NCBI GenBank assembly: GCA_024336345.1
Contig: JANFOG010000006.1
Location: 682,001 to 746,000, forward strand
Source: Mariannaea sp. PMI_226
Lineage: Eukaryota > Ascomycota > Sordariomycetes > Hypocreales > Nectriaceae
Length of the DNA stretch: 64,000 nt
Reading direction: 5' to 3'
The position numbers and the translations under genes are program-made. Of the stretch, positions 22,745-35,519 are shown piece after piece (positions within the stretch are counted from its first letter, which is position 1; every line of letters starts with the position of its first letter). Under the pieces are notes generated by a model, which searched no databases, had not been told where the DNA came from, and was given only the letters and a program-made list of their open reading frames with translations.

Positions 22745-23436
22745 AATAAGACAAAGGGGAAAAATAGTCATGGCCGTTTTCAATTGAGTGTGGATATATA
22801 TGGTACTAATAGAATGGATAAAGGAAGCGTTTGGTTCTAGCCTTGCCCAGGGATTGATCGTATCGATTATTTTCAGTGCATAATATGAAAGAGACGGAAA
22901 ATAATTCAAAATCTCGTGTCTCCTTGTTGCAGATGAAGATGAAATGAAGTATGGTACGGTACGGAATCAATTGTACAAGATGCCAGAGCTATTAACCACC
23001 ATGAAGGAGAAAATATTTTACTATGCACTCTTCTTATACTGGGCCGCCGAGTCCCCGATTTGAGTGGCTCCCAAAGCATGGCTTCCTCAAAATACGAGTC
23101 GCTAATTCTACAAACGGAGCTGTCTGGTCTCTTGATCTATTCATTCATATTCTGTTCGCTTTGTGCGAGCATTCACTGCAGTGGCACGCCATGTTGACCA
23201 TCCTGTCGCGTATTACCGTAAAACACCCGTCATTTGAGCAAGCCGGTTACATACTCGTTTATGCACATGGCAATGTAACTCCTCGGGCAAATTCTAGAAT
23301 GGTCACGGTACCTGGATGTGACCGCCAATGTAACTGTGTTGCGGTCGGGGACCTGTCTCTCTACCCCAAGTAGAGGGAATGATTGGTATCACCTGGCTAA
23401 TAGTACGGTAATACCACTGATTTTGATACCCTCCAC
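22745..23436. other. convergent intergenic region
   Basis: Shared 3' flanks of the GH43 gene and the minus-strand regulator. Nothing else is visible. Confidence 0.5.
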
Positions 23437-25706
23437 TCAGAGAGTTGAAAGGTATCCATAACCCGAGTTGGCCATTGATTGCCAAAACTCAAAGTCACCA
23501 AGCTGGTCCAGGGCATTGCTTACCAGCACGTCAGGCACCGTGGTGTTGAGGTCCGCCGGCGCCGGCGGTTGAACCAGATGCAGGGAACACCATTCCATGA
23601 GCGAGCGGAGACGTTCCGCGTACCTCGTCAACAGGTCTTGGTTCTCGTGGATGACTATGCGTCTCGGGCCCCTCACCCGGCTGGCTGCCTCAAAGTGGTC
23701 ACTGAGTTTCTGAAGGAGCTCATCAATCTTCGCAATCTTGCTCGCCGTCACCGCGTCCCAGTCAGGGTCCTCCCAGCATAGTAGCCTGATGATCTTGATT
23801 ACGGCAAGCGCGAGATGGGCCGTGAGGGCGAATGTGGCGCGTGACAGGTCGGCCACAGGGCATTGGAGCAGTGACTCGCCCAGCGTCCTCGCATTCTGGA
23901 AACAATCCCACACCCTCTGGGCTCTTGTGAGAGCGCTTCCTGGCCACTCTGAGGCTGGAATGTGGATTGCAGGCTCGAACAAGCGGATGAGAATAGCTTG
24001 ATAGTGGCTGCACAGAATGGCTACAAGAAAAATTGGACGGTGAGCAACGAAGGTCATTCTGTCAATCTAGGGGGTTAGACTTACTACTTGACTTGAGCTC
24101 CATGGGTAACTGTGCCATCCATTGATCCAACTCAGTGCGCATAATCGGCATGGCCATTGCATAGAAACCTCGCTGGGGACCGCGATCCATGGCTTCAGAA
24201 GATTCCATGAACATCTTTGTAACTTTGGCGGCAATATGCTGTACTCGAACGAGCTGCACTAGGAGAATGTCGGTGGGATATTGCTGGTCTCGGATCAAGA
24301 TGTCACAACATCGTTCGAAGTAGCTCGAGTACCCCAAGCATGGCGACTTGCTAAGAAGTAGCGACACTCTTTTTTCATTCATATCAGACTCAAGTGTTAG
24401 AAAATGGCAAAATAGAAGCAGATCAGGTGCGGCTAAGAGAAGGAGAGAAGATATGAGACTCACGAAGATGCAATGTAAAAAAGCCCCAGGACGGTCCTTC
24501 GCTCAGGGTTCGTGTGATGCTCCCTGGGCTTAATCTCCATTCGCAACACTTTTGCATCCTCGACGAAGTTCTTTGGTATAGGACCTGGGCCTTCCGGGCA
24601 TGTGTTCAAGCCTGCATCGCTCACTAGGCCCGCTGCTAACTGGAGGAGGCTTGTTTGCCGACTGTCTGCGTAGTAGCGAAAGTCGTTCCTATGGAAAAGT
24701 TGTTAGCCTGAGTCCTCGCTGATCCAGCTTGTCACCCAATGGTTGCGAAGATTTTAGAATGCTTTTTCTTCCCTGCTGGATTCAAACTGGGGGTTTGCAC
24801 GTACCAAGCTAGAAAGATGAGAATGGCTTGTAGTAGTTCCAAACGTCTGGCGCCAAGCACGACGATCTGATGGGCAATTTGATGGCGAAACCATTGTTCA
24901 AATTCGGCCCGGATGGACTGGCTCGGCGGACGGCAAGCGTGAAGTATGACCTTCAAGAGAACCGGCTGTTCACGCGACATTTCGTAAACGTTGGTAGATG
25001 CCAGTGGGACGAAGGGGAACTGGGGGAGCATAGTGGTCATGTACTCATGGAGGACATGCTCGGCCTCCTCGAAGGACATTTTGTAGCCCGGCGCAATCTC
25101 CACAACTTGCTCGCGAAGCTGCTGTTCCTCAACTGCCGAATAGAGACGGGGAGGGACCGGCTGGTTAGGTCTAGGGACATCTGACAAAGCTTGCGATATT
25201 GGGATGCATGTTGATGACACAAAGGTCCGAGAAGGTGGTGTTTGGTTTAGCTCAGGGGATGGAGTTGGTTGACTTGATGGTGAGGATTGTAGCAGATGAT
25301 GCTTCTCACCAAGCATCGACATGATTCCATCCAGTTTCTGCTCAATTATCTTGACCCGGCTAGATAGGTGTGAAGATTTAGGTTAGCATTTTAGTCTAAA
25401 CAGTGTAAAAAGAGAAGAGGTTATCGGAGGAGGAAGACTGACGTCGACTTTCCCCGTCTCTTCCTGGGGCCAGGCTGGGGTACTATGCATAAAAAGTCCC
25501 CTCTGAAGCATCTTGAAATATTGTTCGTTAGCAATGGTCCATAGAAGATCCGGGGCAATTAGCCATTGATGCTAGTCTCTTTCAACCCACCTTTCACAGA
25601 TAGTTACTCCTTGCTTCTGTCTATTGCTCCAGACGCACTTCGCCTTGGCGCGGGCACAGCTCTCGCAGGCCCGGGTCTTGTGTGGGACTTGCGGCAAGTC
25701 GGACAT
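23437..25706 (-). CDS. Zn2Cys6 fungal transcription factor, divergent from an MFS exporter
   Basis: 610-residue binuclear zinc cluster regulator. Six exons: 25706-25591, 25511-25443, 25359-24805, 24688-24464, 24368-24085, 24020-23437. The zinc cluster is split by intron 1: CESCARAKAKC, then CERCFRGDFLC, both C-x2-C-x6-C. A basic linker (PRKRRGKSTR) and a short helix for dimerisation (VKIIEQKLDGIMSML) follow. The middle homology region includes LAWNDFRYYADSRQTSLLQL, joined across an intron, and FYIASSVSLLLSKSP, LGYSSYFERCC. This is the layout of regulators placed next to secondary-metabolite or efflux genes. It shares a 641 bp promoter region with the exporter at 26348, so control of that exporter is likely but inferred. 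Confidence 0.88.
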
Positions 25707-26347
25707 TTTCGTGTCTTCCAGATTCCGGGGCACTCCGGCATGAGTGGCATGGATTTATATATATATGGGAGCGTGCGTGCTATGAAAAAGAAAGAAAAGC
25801 CCGGCGGCATGGAAGATGGGTAGGTAGTAGGTTAGATGGCTGTAACTACACAAACGCAAGGGTGGCGGGACGGGGATCAAAATGCTCCCCGAAAGGGCGG
25901 TGGTATGATCATTTTAGGAGTCGGCAGCTCTTCTAGGACCAATCGGGGATATTCATCGGAGGGCTCCACAGCCCGGGCCGGACTTCAACTGCTTCCCGCC
26001 CGAGCCCATGCTTATCGGAAGTCCGCACTAATGGTATTAATACCCTGGGACTCGTCCTCCAAGCAGCGGGAGCCTCCTTTAGGCGGGCATCAATTAGAGA
26101 TCCGCCGCCCGCGAAGCCGTATAATACAACTGGGGATGCGAGAAGATGGCCACGATGAAGATGACTAGGGTAGTTAAATAAATTACGAATCGTTCCTTTT
26201 AGTAGTATTGTTCTTCGTCTTCGTCCACTCCTTTAGGCAGTGCGCCCAATGCTCTACGTGCGTTGCTGTTAGTTGTTCCCTTCTTCCTATTCTTGTTCTT
26301 GTTCTTGTCTTTCTCCTTCTATCTCTACTTCTCGCCCGCCAATACCG
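25707..26347. promoter_or_regulatory. bidirectional promoter between regulator and exporter
   Basis: 641 bp, GC-rich in its middle. A palindromic CGG-N4-CCG lies at 26016-26025, and a direct CGG-N10-CGG pair at about 25943-25958. Zn2Cys6 dimers bind paired CGG triplets, so these are candidate sites for the flanking regulators. Occupancy is untested. Confidence 0.45.
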
Positions 26348-28394
26348 ATGATGTCTTCCAATTCTCATGAGTTCCACGAGCTCTCTGACGGGCCGACAAC
26401 TCGTCAGGACGTCTACACCCCGACTTTGAATGAGGACGCGGCAGCCTCTATTAGTGTGCCAGCAAAAGCTACTACAGACGAAGACGAGCATTCTCAATAT
26501 GTTAGCGGCTTTCCCTTGGCATGCATCGTCGCCGGCATCGTTCTTGCAGCCTTCTGTCTTGGACTTGTAAGTTCTTCCAAATATTCTGACCTACAGAACT
26601 TTTTGTTCTCTTCTTTTGCTCCCTTTATCGGAAACAACATAATGACACACGCAAACCCCAGGATCGTTCCATCATTGCTACTGCTATCCCCAAGATCACG
26701 ACCGAATTCGACTCTCTAGACGATGTGGCTTGGTACGGTTCTTCGTTCCTCCTGACAACCTGCTGCTTCCAACTCATGTACGGAAAGCTGTACGTCGAGT
26801 ACAACATCACTTGGATTTTCCTTTCTGCTCTTGGGATCTTCGAGGTTGGCTCAGTTATATGCGCAGCAGCCCCGTCTTCTGTTGCTCTAATCATCGGCAG
26901 AGCGGTTGCCGGCGTTGGGTGCGCAGGTCTTACTTCTGGAGCCTTGATCATCCTAGCCCAGAGCCTACCGTTAGAGAAGCGGCCCATCTACACTGGTGCG
27001 ATTGGTGCTTGCTCTGGTATTGCCCAGATCGTTGCCCCAACACTAGGAGGTTAGTTACTTTAAGTATGTGTCATTCTGTACTGGCTGGGTAGACTAACAG
27101 TAAGGTCGTTTGATATGCAGGCGTGTTCACGGATCGACTCACATGGCGATGGTGTTTCTGGATTAACCTCTCTCTGGGAGCTGTGACTGCTATCACCGTC
27201 TTCTTCTATGCCAAGTTTCCAAGCAGACCCAAGTCTGCCGGTTCCAGAAGCTTCCGCAAAACTCTTGAGAAGCTAGACATTCTCGGCAGCCTGTTCTTAA
27301 TCCCATACCTGATATGCCTCCTGCTGGCCCTTCAATGGGGAGGAACGACGTATGCTTGGAGCAACTGGCGGGAAATACTCTGTCTTTGCCTCTTTGCCGT
27401 CCTCTTCCTCGGTTGGTTATACATACAGTACACGAAAGGCGAGAATGCGACAATGTCTTTTCGCATCATCAGCCAACGGTCTGTTGCCAGCGGCATGATA
27501 TTCTCCATGTGCATGTGTAGTGTCATGTTCCTCATTGCTTACTACGTTCCCATTTGGTTCCAAGTCGTCAAAGGCGCCTCAGCCGAGAAGTCAGGCATCA
27601 ACTTCTTCGCAGTCGTCGCTCCAATAACGGTCGCCTCTATTCTTTCGGGAGTTTTGGTATGTATATTCTCCTTATTTTGAGGCATTGAACAGTCGTAAGA
27701 AAGGCATGGTCGCCAATCATCTGCTAACGAGATAACTCACAGACGTCGCGCGTGGGCTACTTTGTTCCTCAAATGATTTGCAGCAGCGTCATCTCATCAG
27801 TTGCAAGTGGGTTAATATTCCGCTATGACCTAAATACACCCACGGTATATTGGTAAGTTTCATTGCAAATACTTTGGAGAACGAAAAATGTTTGCTGATA
27901 CTTCTCCCAGGGCTGGCACACTAGTTATGTTCGGTATTGGGCTAGGATCGGGCCTCCAGATGCCCATGATTGCCGTTCAGACTGTCCTTAAGGGCGATGA
28001 CGTCTCAATCGGCACGTCCCTGATTGTCCTCACACAGACATTAAGTGGTTCTATTTTCCTCGCGGTCGGTCAGAACCTCTTCCAGAGCAAGCTACTCAAG
28101 GAGTTGGCAGCCAAAGTTCCGCAAGTTGATCCCAAGGTTGTGATCGGTAGCGGTGCTTCTGGCCTCCAAGAGACCATGACCAAGCTCTATGGCGAGAAAC
28201 TGGCCAGAGGTGTTTTAGAAGCATATAACGTAGCTCTCCAGAGGTGCTTCATGGTTTCCATCATCCTGTCAAGTATTGCAATGATTGGAGCACTGGGAAT
28301 GGAGTGGAAGAGCGTCAAGGCTGAGAGCAAAGCAAACTCATCCCAGAGCAATGAGTCGTCAGGCTCAGACAAGGGATATGAGTCAAAGGCATAA
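26348..28394 (+). CDS. MFS multidrug/toxin exporter (DHA14-like)
   Basis: 578-residue plasma-membrane transporter. Exons 26348-26566, 26662-27049, 27121-27656, 27743-27852 and 27911-28394; a second ATG lies directly after the first. A hydrophilic N-terminus of about 55 residues precedes the first helix (FPLACIVAGIVLAAFCLGLD). DRSIIATAIPKITTEF is the usual DHA14 sequence after TM1; GKLY-EYN marks a degenerate motif A loop, and GACSGIAQIVAPTLGG is antiporter motif C. A second cytoplasmic loop and about 14 hydrophobic segments follow, with a Ser-rich tail. The family (TOXA, AflT and related) exports toxins or drugs by proton antiport. Flanked by two Zn2Cys6 genes. No biosynthetic enzyme gene is adjacent, so the substrate is unknown. 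Confidence 0.92.
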
Positions 28395-29112
28395 TTTGCC
28401 ATGGAAGCATTTGCTGCCTTTCAAAAGTTGAGAATGATAACGGGCTGGCTGTGCTGCTAATTTTGAAAACATTCCCTCCCTACTCTCTGTATATTTTGTA
28501 GTTATAGAACCTATTTTTAGATAGAAATTAATAGACATGTAGATATTTAGAGCATTAAATTGAGACTCTTTACAGACCTAGGAAATGAATGCGTATTTAG
28601 ATTTTGATGTAATCAAAGGTACTAAGCGAGCTCAACAATGATTAGAGGCGAGAACCTGGCATAATTGCCACTAAAATAGGTAATTTGATTATCAGATACA
28701 GTAAACTCTACAAGACAACCGTAGTGCAACGTAGAGAAATTGTTTGTTCAAACTTGTGCTCACAGAAAGTAATTCATGATAGAATTGACAAATCTGAGAG
28801 TGTGTCGACCGTAAATATCAAGTCTATCATTGTGTGAAAGAACTTATTCCTCTACGAGTTCTTCTGCGCTACTCACTTACACGGGGATGAAGAGATGGCG
28901 CCGCGTCGGGACTTACTAACTACCGAGATTTGGTTTATGTAATACACTCAGTAGGTGCCTAAGCCACAGGCTCGGGACTTAGACAAGCCGACCTTGTCCA
29001 TGGTGAAAAACAGCTTTGAAGAACCTCTTCTTCCAACCCAAAAAAAAGGCTGAAACAGACCAGTCTCTTCCCTTGTTCGCTTTCCTTCCTATCCGTTTCT
29101 CATTTCGGAATC
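28395..29112. other. intergenic, AT-rich
   Basis: AT-rich spacer between the exporter and the second regulator; no gene. The last part, with pyrimidine runs, is the probable leader of the downstream gene. Confidence 0.5.
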
Positions 29113-31375
29113 ATGTCGATGTCGACGGCGAGGTCCATGCCAGCGCACACTGACATACAAGAGGCTGCAGCTGCGACTCTTGCAGCCAAGCCCCAGCGAT
29201 TGTTTGCATGCTTGCTCTGCCAACAGCGCAAGGTAAAGTGCGAGCGCAAGTTCCCCTGCGGAAGATGTGTGCGAGCTGGCGTCGAATGCCTGCCGGTCTC
29301 TCTCCCACGCCAGCGACGGCGCAGGTTCCCAGAGCGAGACTTACTGGAGCGACTCAGGCATTACGAGACGCTGCTTCGCCAGAATAATGTCAAATTCGAG
29401 CCCCTTCACACATACCCAAGCGAGGAAGATAGACGTTCTGAATTTGAAGATGATGCCCGTTCAGAACTGCCGGGGATTGTCAAGCAAAAAACAGGGTACA
29501 GAAAGAGGCCAACTCCCTCTCTTAGGATAACTGAATTGACCTTGGCTAGGAATCTTTGGAAAACCATAAGTCGAATGGTATATACACCTTTTTTTCTTTG
29601 CTATTCTTCTTTTGCTTCTTCAATTAATTCATAGTTTGCTAATAATCTTTGGAACAGATCGTCGATCTTGATGATACGCAAGACAATGATTCTGTACGAA
29701 ATGCCATCGCCAAGCACGTGTGGGATATCATGTACCAACCCGAAAGCAACGACCACCTCCTGTTTGGTTCACCCAAAAATGTACAGCTTATTGCTCTACA
29801 CCCGGAACAAGTTCAAATATTCAGGCTCTGGCAGGTATACTTGGAGAATGTCAACCCTCTGCTCAAGGTCACACACAGGCCCACCCTGCAGGCACGCATC
29901 GTCAATGCCGTCTCTGATTTAGCAAATATCGAGCCCGTACTAGAAGCACTCATGTTCAGCATTTATTGTGTCTCTGTTTTGAGTCTCACAGAAGAAGAAT
30001 GCGATAGCCTATTTGGGTCGCCGAAGAAAGACATTTTGGCGAGCTACCAATCTGGGTGCCAACAGGCACTTTTCAATTGCAAAGCTCTACAATCTAATGA
30101 TCAAGACTCTTTGACAGCGTTCTACCTCTATTTGGTAAGCCTCTTAAATCAAATCAGTTCGGAGAATGAACCGTAATTCTAACCAAACGCTCCAAGGTCT
30201 CTATCAGACCTAATACAGATCCTCGGTCGCTATCCTCGATGCTTACCCTTGCGATTCACATCGCACGACGCATGGGAATTCATGAAGAGACCAGTAATTC
30301 TCAGTGCCATGCTCTCGAAGCTGAGATGCGCCGAAGGCTATGGTGGTCACTAGTTATCTTCGACGATCAGGTTTGCGATATGCTTGACTACCACACGGCA
30401 ACTCTAGCTCCTACTTGGGACTGTAGGGCTCTCCTCAACGTGGATGACTCCGAGCTTCGGCTGGGGATGAAAACGCCACCGTCAATACAAGAAAAACCCA
30501 CTGAAGCACTCTTTATGGTTGCAAGAAGTGAACTGAGCGACTTTGTCCGTCACAGCACCTTTCATCATTCTCTGAACGACAATGTTCATGCAGAGGTAAC
30601 TCACCATTCCGGACATGTGGCCATGGTAGAACAGATTATGGAGGATAAGTACCTCAAGTTTTGCGACTCAGATAACCCACTTCATTTCATGACCATCTGG
30701 ACGATACGAAGCCAACTTGCAAAACAACATTTATTGGAACACTATTCAGTATACTCTTTATCGTCTACGCAGCAGACAGAAGAACAGCGAAGAACAGCAA
30801 TCTCACATGCAATAAAAATGCTCGACCATGACACAACACTTATCTCCTCTCCTCTCACAAAAGGATACCGATGGCTTATCCAGTTCCACTTCCCCTTTAT
30901 TGCGTACGCCCACATTCTTCAAGCTTTGAGACAGTGGGCTGCAGACGAGCATTGCAAAACAGCTTGGGATGCCATAAGCAATAACTACAAGGCTCGCCTT
31001 GAAAATACCCAACAGGGTAGGTCCATATTCGTCGTCTTTTCTCGAGGCGTCCTCCAGGCCTGGAAAGCCCGCGAAGCGTTATCTACACGAGAAAAGTCGA
31101 TGGAAGAACCACCATGGATTGTCACGGACGTTAGAAAGAAGCTTACACAGATGAAACCAAATCTGCCACAAGCTGGTGATAGGGGGAAACTCGAAAGCAC
31201 TGCACTTGTCAGCATGGACGAGTCTGCGGGGGCGACCGTCACAAACACAGGCTTTGGTGACTTTGACACTGAAGGACAGTGCTTCACAGGTCCAGACCAG
31301 GGCCTAGCGGAAATTGATGCAGACCAGTTCTGGACCACAATAGATTGGGGTTGGCTATACGTACATAGTTGGTGA
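29113..31375 (+). CDS. Zn2Cys6 fungal transcription factor
   Basis: 706 residues in three exons (29113-29577, 29658-30134, 30197-31375). The zinc cluster at about residues 33-59 is CLLCQQRKVKC followed by CGRCVRAGVEC (C-x2-C-x6-C-x5-C-x2-C-x6-C). A basic stretch PRQRRRRFPERD and a coiled-coil start (LLERLRHYETLLRQNN) follow. The fungal-specific regulatory domain has MLTLAIHIARRMGIHEE and EAEMRRRLWWSLVIFDDQ, the usual aromatic-rich motif. It ends in an acidic C-terminus that may activate. It lies in the same orientation just after the MFS exporter, the second regulator flanking that gene. Target genes are unknown. Confidence 0.9.
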
Positions 31376-33867
31376 GGCGATCCATATTTCCGTTTGATGC
31401 GAATGGGACAAATGGTACGGTGGCTGTTTTTTTTTTTTTTGGCGTTATACTAGAATGGCTGAACATTACGATATCAAAGGAACACTACGGGGTAGTATTT
31501 GATTCCAGAGCGAAATTTAGAACATGTAGTTACATCTTTCATCAAGCTGTAATCCATAAGTAGCAGGATAACAAGAATCCTGATTCCCAATTGTTACCCT
31601 GCATCCCCTCCTTCAGGCACCAATGTTTACCGTAGTTTTTACGGGTAAGGTGTTGTGACTTTTGCAAGCGAAGACGTCCTTTTTTTCTGCCCTCGTACTT
31701 CCTTCAAACTAGAATAGGGGGTATAAGCATTGGCATCGACTCGTATCCAAAAGGTGTTGTTTTGCTTCCTCGGCTGACACTCTCTAGACCAATACCAAGC
31801 GTGGACCGAGAGTCTGCTAGTCAGAAAGAAAACCTCCACACAGGCCAGCTCGGCGGCCAGGTTGAGGCCAGGAATTCTAGGCCAGGCTCTTCGGTATTGA
31901 GGCCTCGCATGATCGGCGTGTGGGCAGCAGTATGGGCCTACAGTTGCTGGTAGATAAATTTTGTACTGTGGCTGGATCTCTAGGGTAATCTCTATCGAGG
32001 CATGTTTTATCAATGGCAGCCCATCGTAGCATATACTGTGTGCTATTGACCCAAAGGCGTTTGATCCCTATGAGTAAGCTAAGTACGCATGGTTGATGTG
32101 ATGAACTCAGTCTAGACTAGTTGTGATACGTTGCCCGAGATCTCAGGAACATTTTTTTACATATGGTTCAACACCGAGTTTCCTGTATTGGTCCATCATA
32201 GAGTGATATGGCCGGTTTCACACAAGACGAGCTGTAATGCGACAACATCGCAACTAGTATAGTGGTAATATTGAACTTATTATTGGTCAAGCTGCGTGTG
32301 CCTAACAGGTTTCACGAGACCGCCTTCAGCTTACCTCTCTGATACCTATCCATTCAAGACATAGCTTGCTGCGAGTGACAGCTTATATCACATCCGACAC
32401 CTTTTAAATGCATGAGACGGACAAAAAGGTTCCCCAAGGGACAGTGCACTCGCAATGACTGCTTCTCGGCACGTATCACGCACTGCACTGGGTGGCCATC
32501 CTCAAACATCAGGGCTGGCCAATTACCAAGTGTCTATGATGAGACAGATGGAATTTCATCGCGAGAATAGACGTTTCGTGTTAGTATGGGAAGCATAGCA
32601 ATTTGTTTATTTTTCAAGTAGGTAGATCATGTGACTTGATTTAGATGCTATAATAATACGTGGAACATCACATCCTCGGACATGTTTACGTTCCATTTAC
32701 ACAGGAATACTGGGCGGTTACGGCTTTGGAGGCCCAGAACGCTACCAAGACACTATCAGCGCACTATCAAATCACTACTTGGGCACTGACACTATTTCGA
32801 CCCGGCTATGCGTGATGAGAATTGTTTGGCGCCCTGAATAAGCCTGCTCGAGCATTTGATTACTTCGTATAGTACAAATTGTGAATAGCCCATGGAATAG
32901 GAGGACTGCCTTCAGCAGCGGAGCCCACAGGCTGTCAGGCTAATTGTACCTCCAAAATAGTTTATTTACCCCTCGTCTTCAGCAACCCCCCCTCCCCCCC
33001 TCTCTCTTCCCAATTCGCGCTACTGGAGACTAGACAAGGACAGCGGGCACGGCCGAACGGGATGCCGATCGATGATTGATCCCCTAACCGCGGAGACCCC
33101 TGCAGATGGGGCCTGGCACAGCGGGATCTGGCTGACCAGTCTGTGTGATGAGCGCTGTGACTGGCTGGAGGCAGACTCTCAACACCACACAACCTGACTG
33201 GTGAGCACATCCTCCGGCTTCTTGCCGACCAATCCCGGTTGTCGTCACACGCCTTGAGTGGTTGCAGCTTCAATGTCGACTTGCCTAGGACGATCCCACA
33301 GAGGCTGGACCCCAATGATGGAATCTTATGGCCCCCAATCAAGAGTCTCCTCTGTCGCCATGATGGATCCGTCCTCGGCGCCTCGCACTCTCACACCGCG
33401 CCATCTTCTCCATCACGCACATTGCACTCTATCCGTCATCGTTCCATTTTTCCCTTGCTTTGCCTCCTCAACCGCCCTTGCGACGTAGACATCATCAGAT
33501 TTTTTCTGTGTTTGCCGTCGCTTCAAGGAATCGCCCCTCCCCTGGCGCAGAATCGCCGGCACATATCACCTCCAGGCGGGCGGCTGTTGGTACCCTCCGG
33601 ATTAACTAGCATCTCCATCCACGAGCGATAATATACAAAGCCTCCCGTCCCAGCCCCTCCGAACTTGGCCCCCAAAAAGAACCAGAAATACGCTTCATTC
33701 ATGCTGGGTCTGTAACACAGTGTCACCGTGCTCTGAGTGAGCTCCCAAATTACCCATTCACAATTATCACCACTCGAATTGTGACCGCCTGGCCGCCGAT
33801 CAATTCATCTCATACGTAGCTCTTTTTTTTCCAACAAAAACGCATTCATTCCTCGTCAGGGCTCGAG
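31376..33867. other. long intergenic region before membrane paralog 2
   Basis: About 2.5 kb. Its left two-thirds are AT-rich; a C/T-rich segment from 32970 probably holds the promoter and leader of the gene at 33868. No coding sequence is credible. Confidence 0.5.
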
Positions 33868-35519
33868 ATGCCGTCAACTCAAGCCATGTCGCGCTTTGCG
33901 ACATTGACGACAACTCTTAGCCTTCTGATCCCAGCTTCAGCGATCCTGGTCGCCAACAATTCGCCATGCGGTACCTTGTGCGGTAATGTCCTCGACGCAA
34001 CGACTCCAGCCGATATTACTTGCTCCGAAAGCTCCTACATGAGCGGTAACGGCGCAGTCTATCAGCAATGCGTATCGTGTGAACTGAGCAGCACATACAC
34101 TACGGGGGATAATGAGACGGATACGGAATCGCTATTGTGTATGTTGGCTAGTATGCAAAAAGTAAGATCTCTTTAGCTAACTTGACGCTTCCTAATTCCA
34201 GACAACGTTCGATACGCGTCAGCATACTGCCTATACGGTGTTCCAAACAACAATGATATCATTAATACTCCTTGTTTAACGAGGTATGGCTGGTGCCGGT
34301 TTTCACATTCATCTAGTCTTTTTTTACTTACATGGATGACAGTAACGCCTGCGGACCTTTCCGTGACTCCATTACATTCAAGAACCTCTCATCCAAAGTC
34401 GGTGGTTATGACTATTGTGATAGTTGGCCTACAAACAGGACCGATCAATTTGCCGGCTGCACTGATTGCCTTCAGGCAGGAAATGAATACTATCTCTCCA
34501 ACTGTACGTCTAATCTCAATTGCCCCATCCCGCCCTTGAGGTAAACCGCTAAACTTTTCCTATCAGTCATCACTGTTCTCCAAGCCGGGTGCGAACAGCG
34601 GCCAGTCCCCGGAGTCACCCTCTCTCTTGATGGAAGCGTCTTCTCCGACGATATTGTCAACATTACGGCGCCGACTCCCACTGCGACCGTGGACCCGAAA
34701 TGGTTTGACCAAGGCCCTATCACTATCGGAGGAAAAGTTGGGATTGCGTTTGGTGGCTTTGCATTCATCTTGTTCCTCCTTGGAGTCTTCATCATCTGGA
34801 ACGGCAAGCGAAAGCGAAGAGCTTTCCTCAGCAAGCTCGAAAAGAAGCACGCAAATTCTTGGCCTGGACCTATCGACACGTCCCCGGGAGATATGCGCGA
34901 GACTCCTCTAAGTCAGAGACCGCTTCGAGGCTGGGATGACTCGCCGATGAGCGCTCGATCTGAGAAACTTTTCCACCAGCACATATCACCCTTCTCCTCC
35001 CACTACAACAGTCCGGTCAGCGCGACCGAGAGACTCGCCCACTGGCCCGTTATGGGCGCTCACCCCGAGTACCAGGTGCCAATTCAGGCCGAGGGGGGCC
35101 CATATGGCATGGTACCTAACCATCAGCATCAAATGACGCCCGCGACAGGAGCCAGCTCATCTACCATGGTACATTCGCAATACCTGATGACCCCGCCAGT
35201 TCACGGCAGTCCATCGCCTGCCGTGGCCCCCCATGGAAGCGATGTGTCGTCACTCAGCAGCGGAAACTCGGGCAAGGGCAAGGGAGTTCCGGAAGAGTAC
35301 GAGATGCAACCAGTCGAGGGCGGCACACACCCGACGATGGGAGACCGTCAGAACATCGCGTCGACATACCCATCACAGCAACAGCAAGGATCCTACGAGA
35401 GCCGCCCAGTTGATCAAAGCCAGTTTCATCCTGGACAAATGTTCCCAAATATGTACCAACAGCAAGAAGCGTATCTTCAGCGTGGACTTTTTGGGCTTGA
35501 TGATGATATCAAGAAGTGA
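33868..35519 (+). CDS. cysteine-rich single-pass membrane protein, paralog 2
   Basis: 488 residues in four exons (33868-34138, 34202-34283, 34343-34503, 34567-35519); an in-frame ATG at 33886 is an alternative start. A signal peptide (TTTLSLLIPASAILV) is followed by the same 12-cysteine ectodomain as the genes at 374 and 42622: SPCGTLC, DITC, QQCVSC, LYNVRYA, TPC, NACGPF, YDYC, GCTDC and LQAGCEQRP. Introns sit at the same two codons as in the paralogs (before YNVRYA and before FITVLQAGC); this copy has one extra intron within LTS-NACGP. One transmembrane helix (VGIAFGGFAFILFLLGVFII) and a KRKRR stop-transfer precede a Gln/Pro/Ser-rich tail of about 240 residues. Surface sensing is inferred. 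Confidence 0.88.

Noticed and set aside
24062..24430. Start of a separate gene inside the first regulator
   Set aside because: The apparent Met-initiated frame reads through an intron. Using the acceptor at 24369 gives FYIASSVSLLLSK, which is continuous with the regulator.
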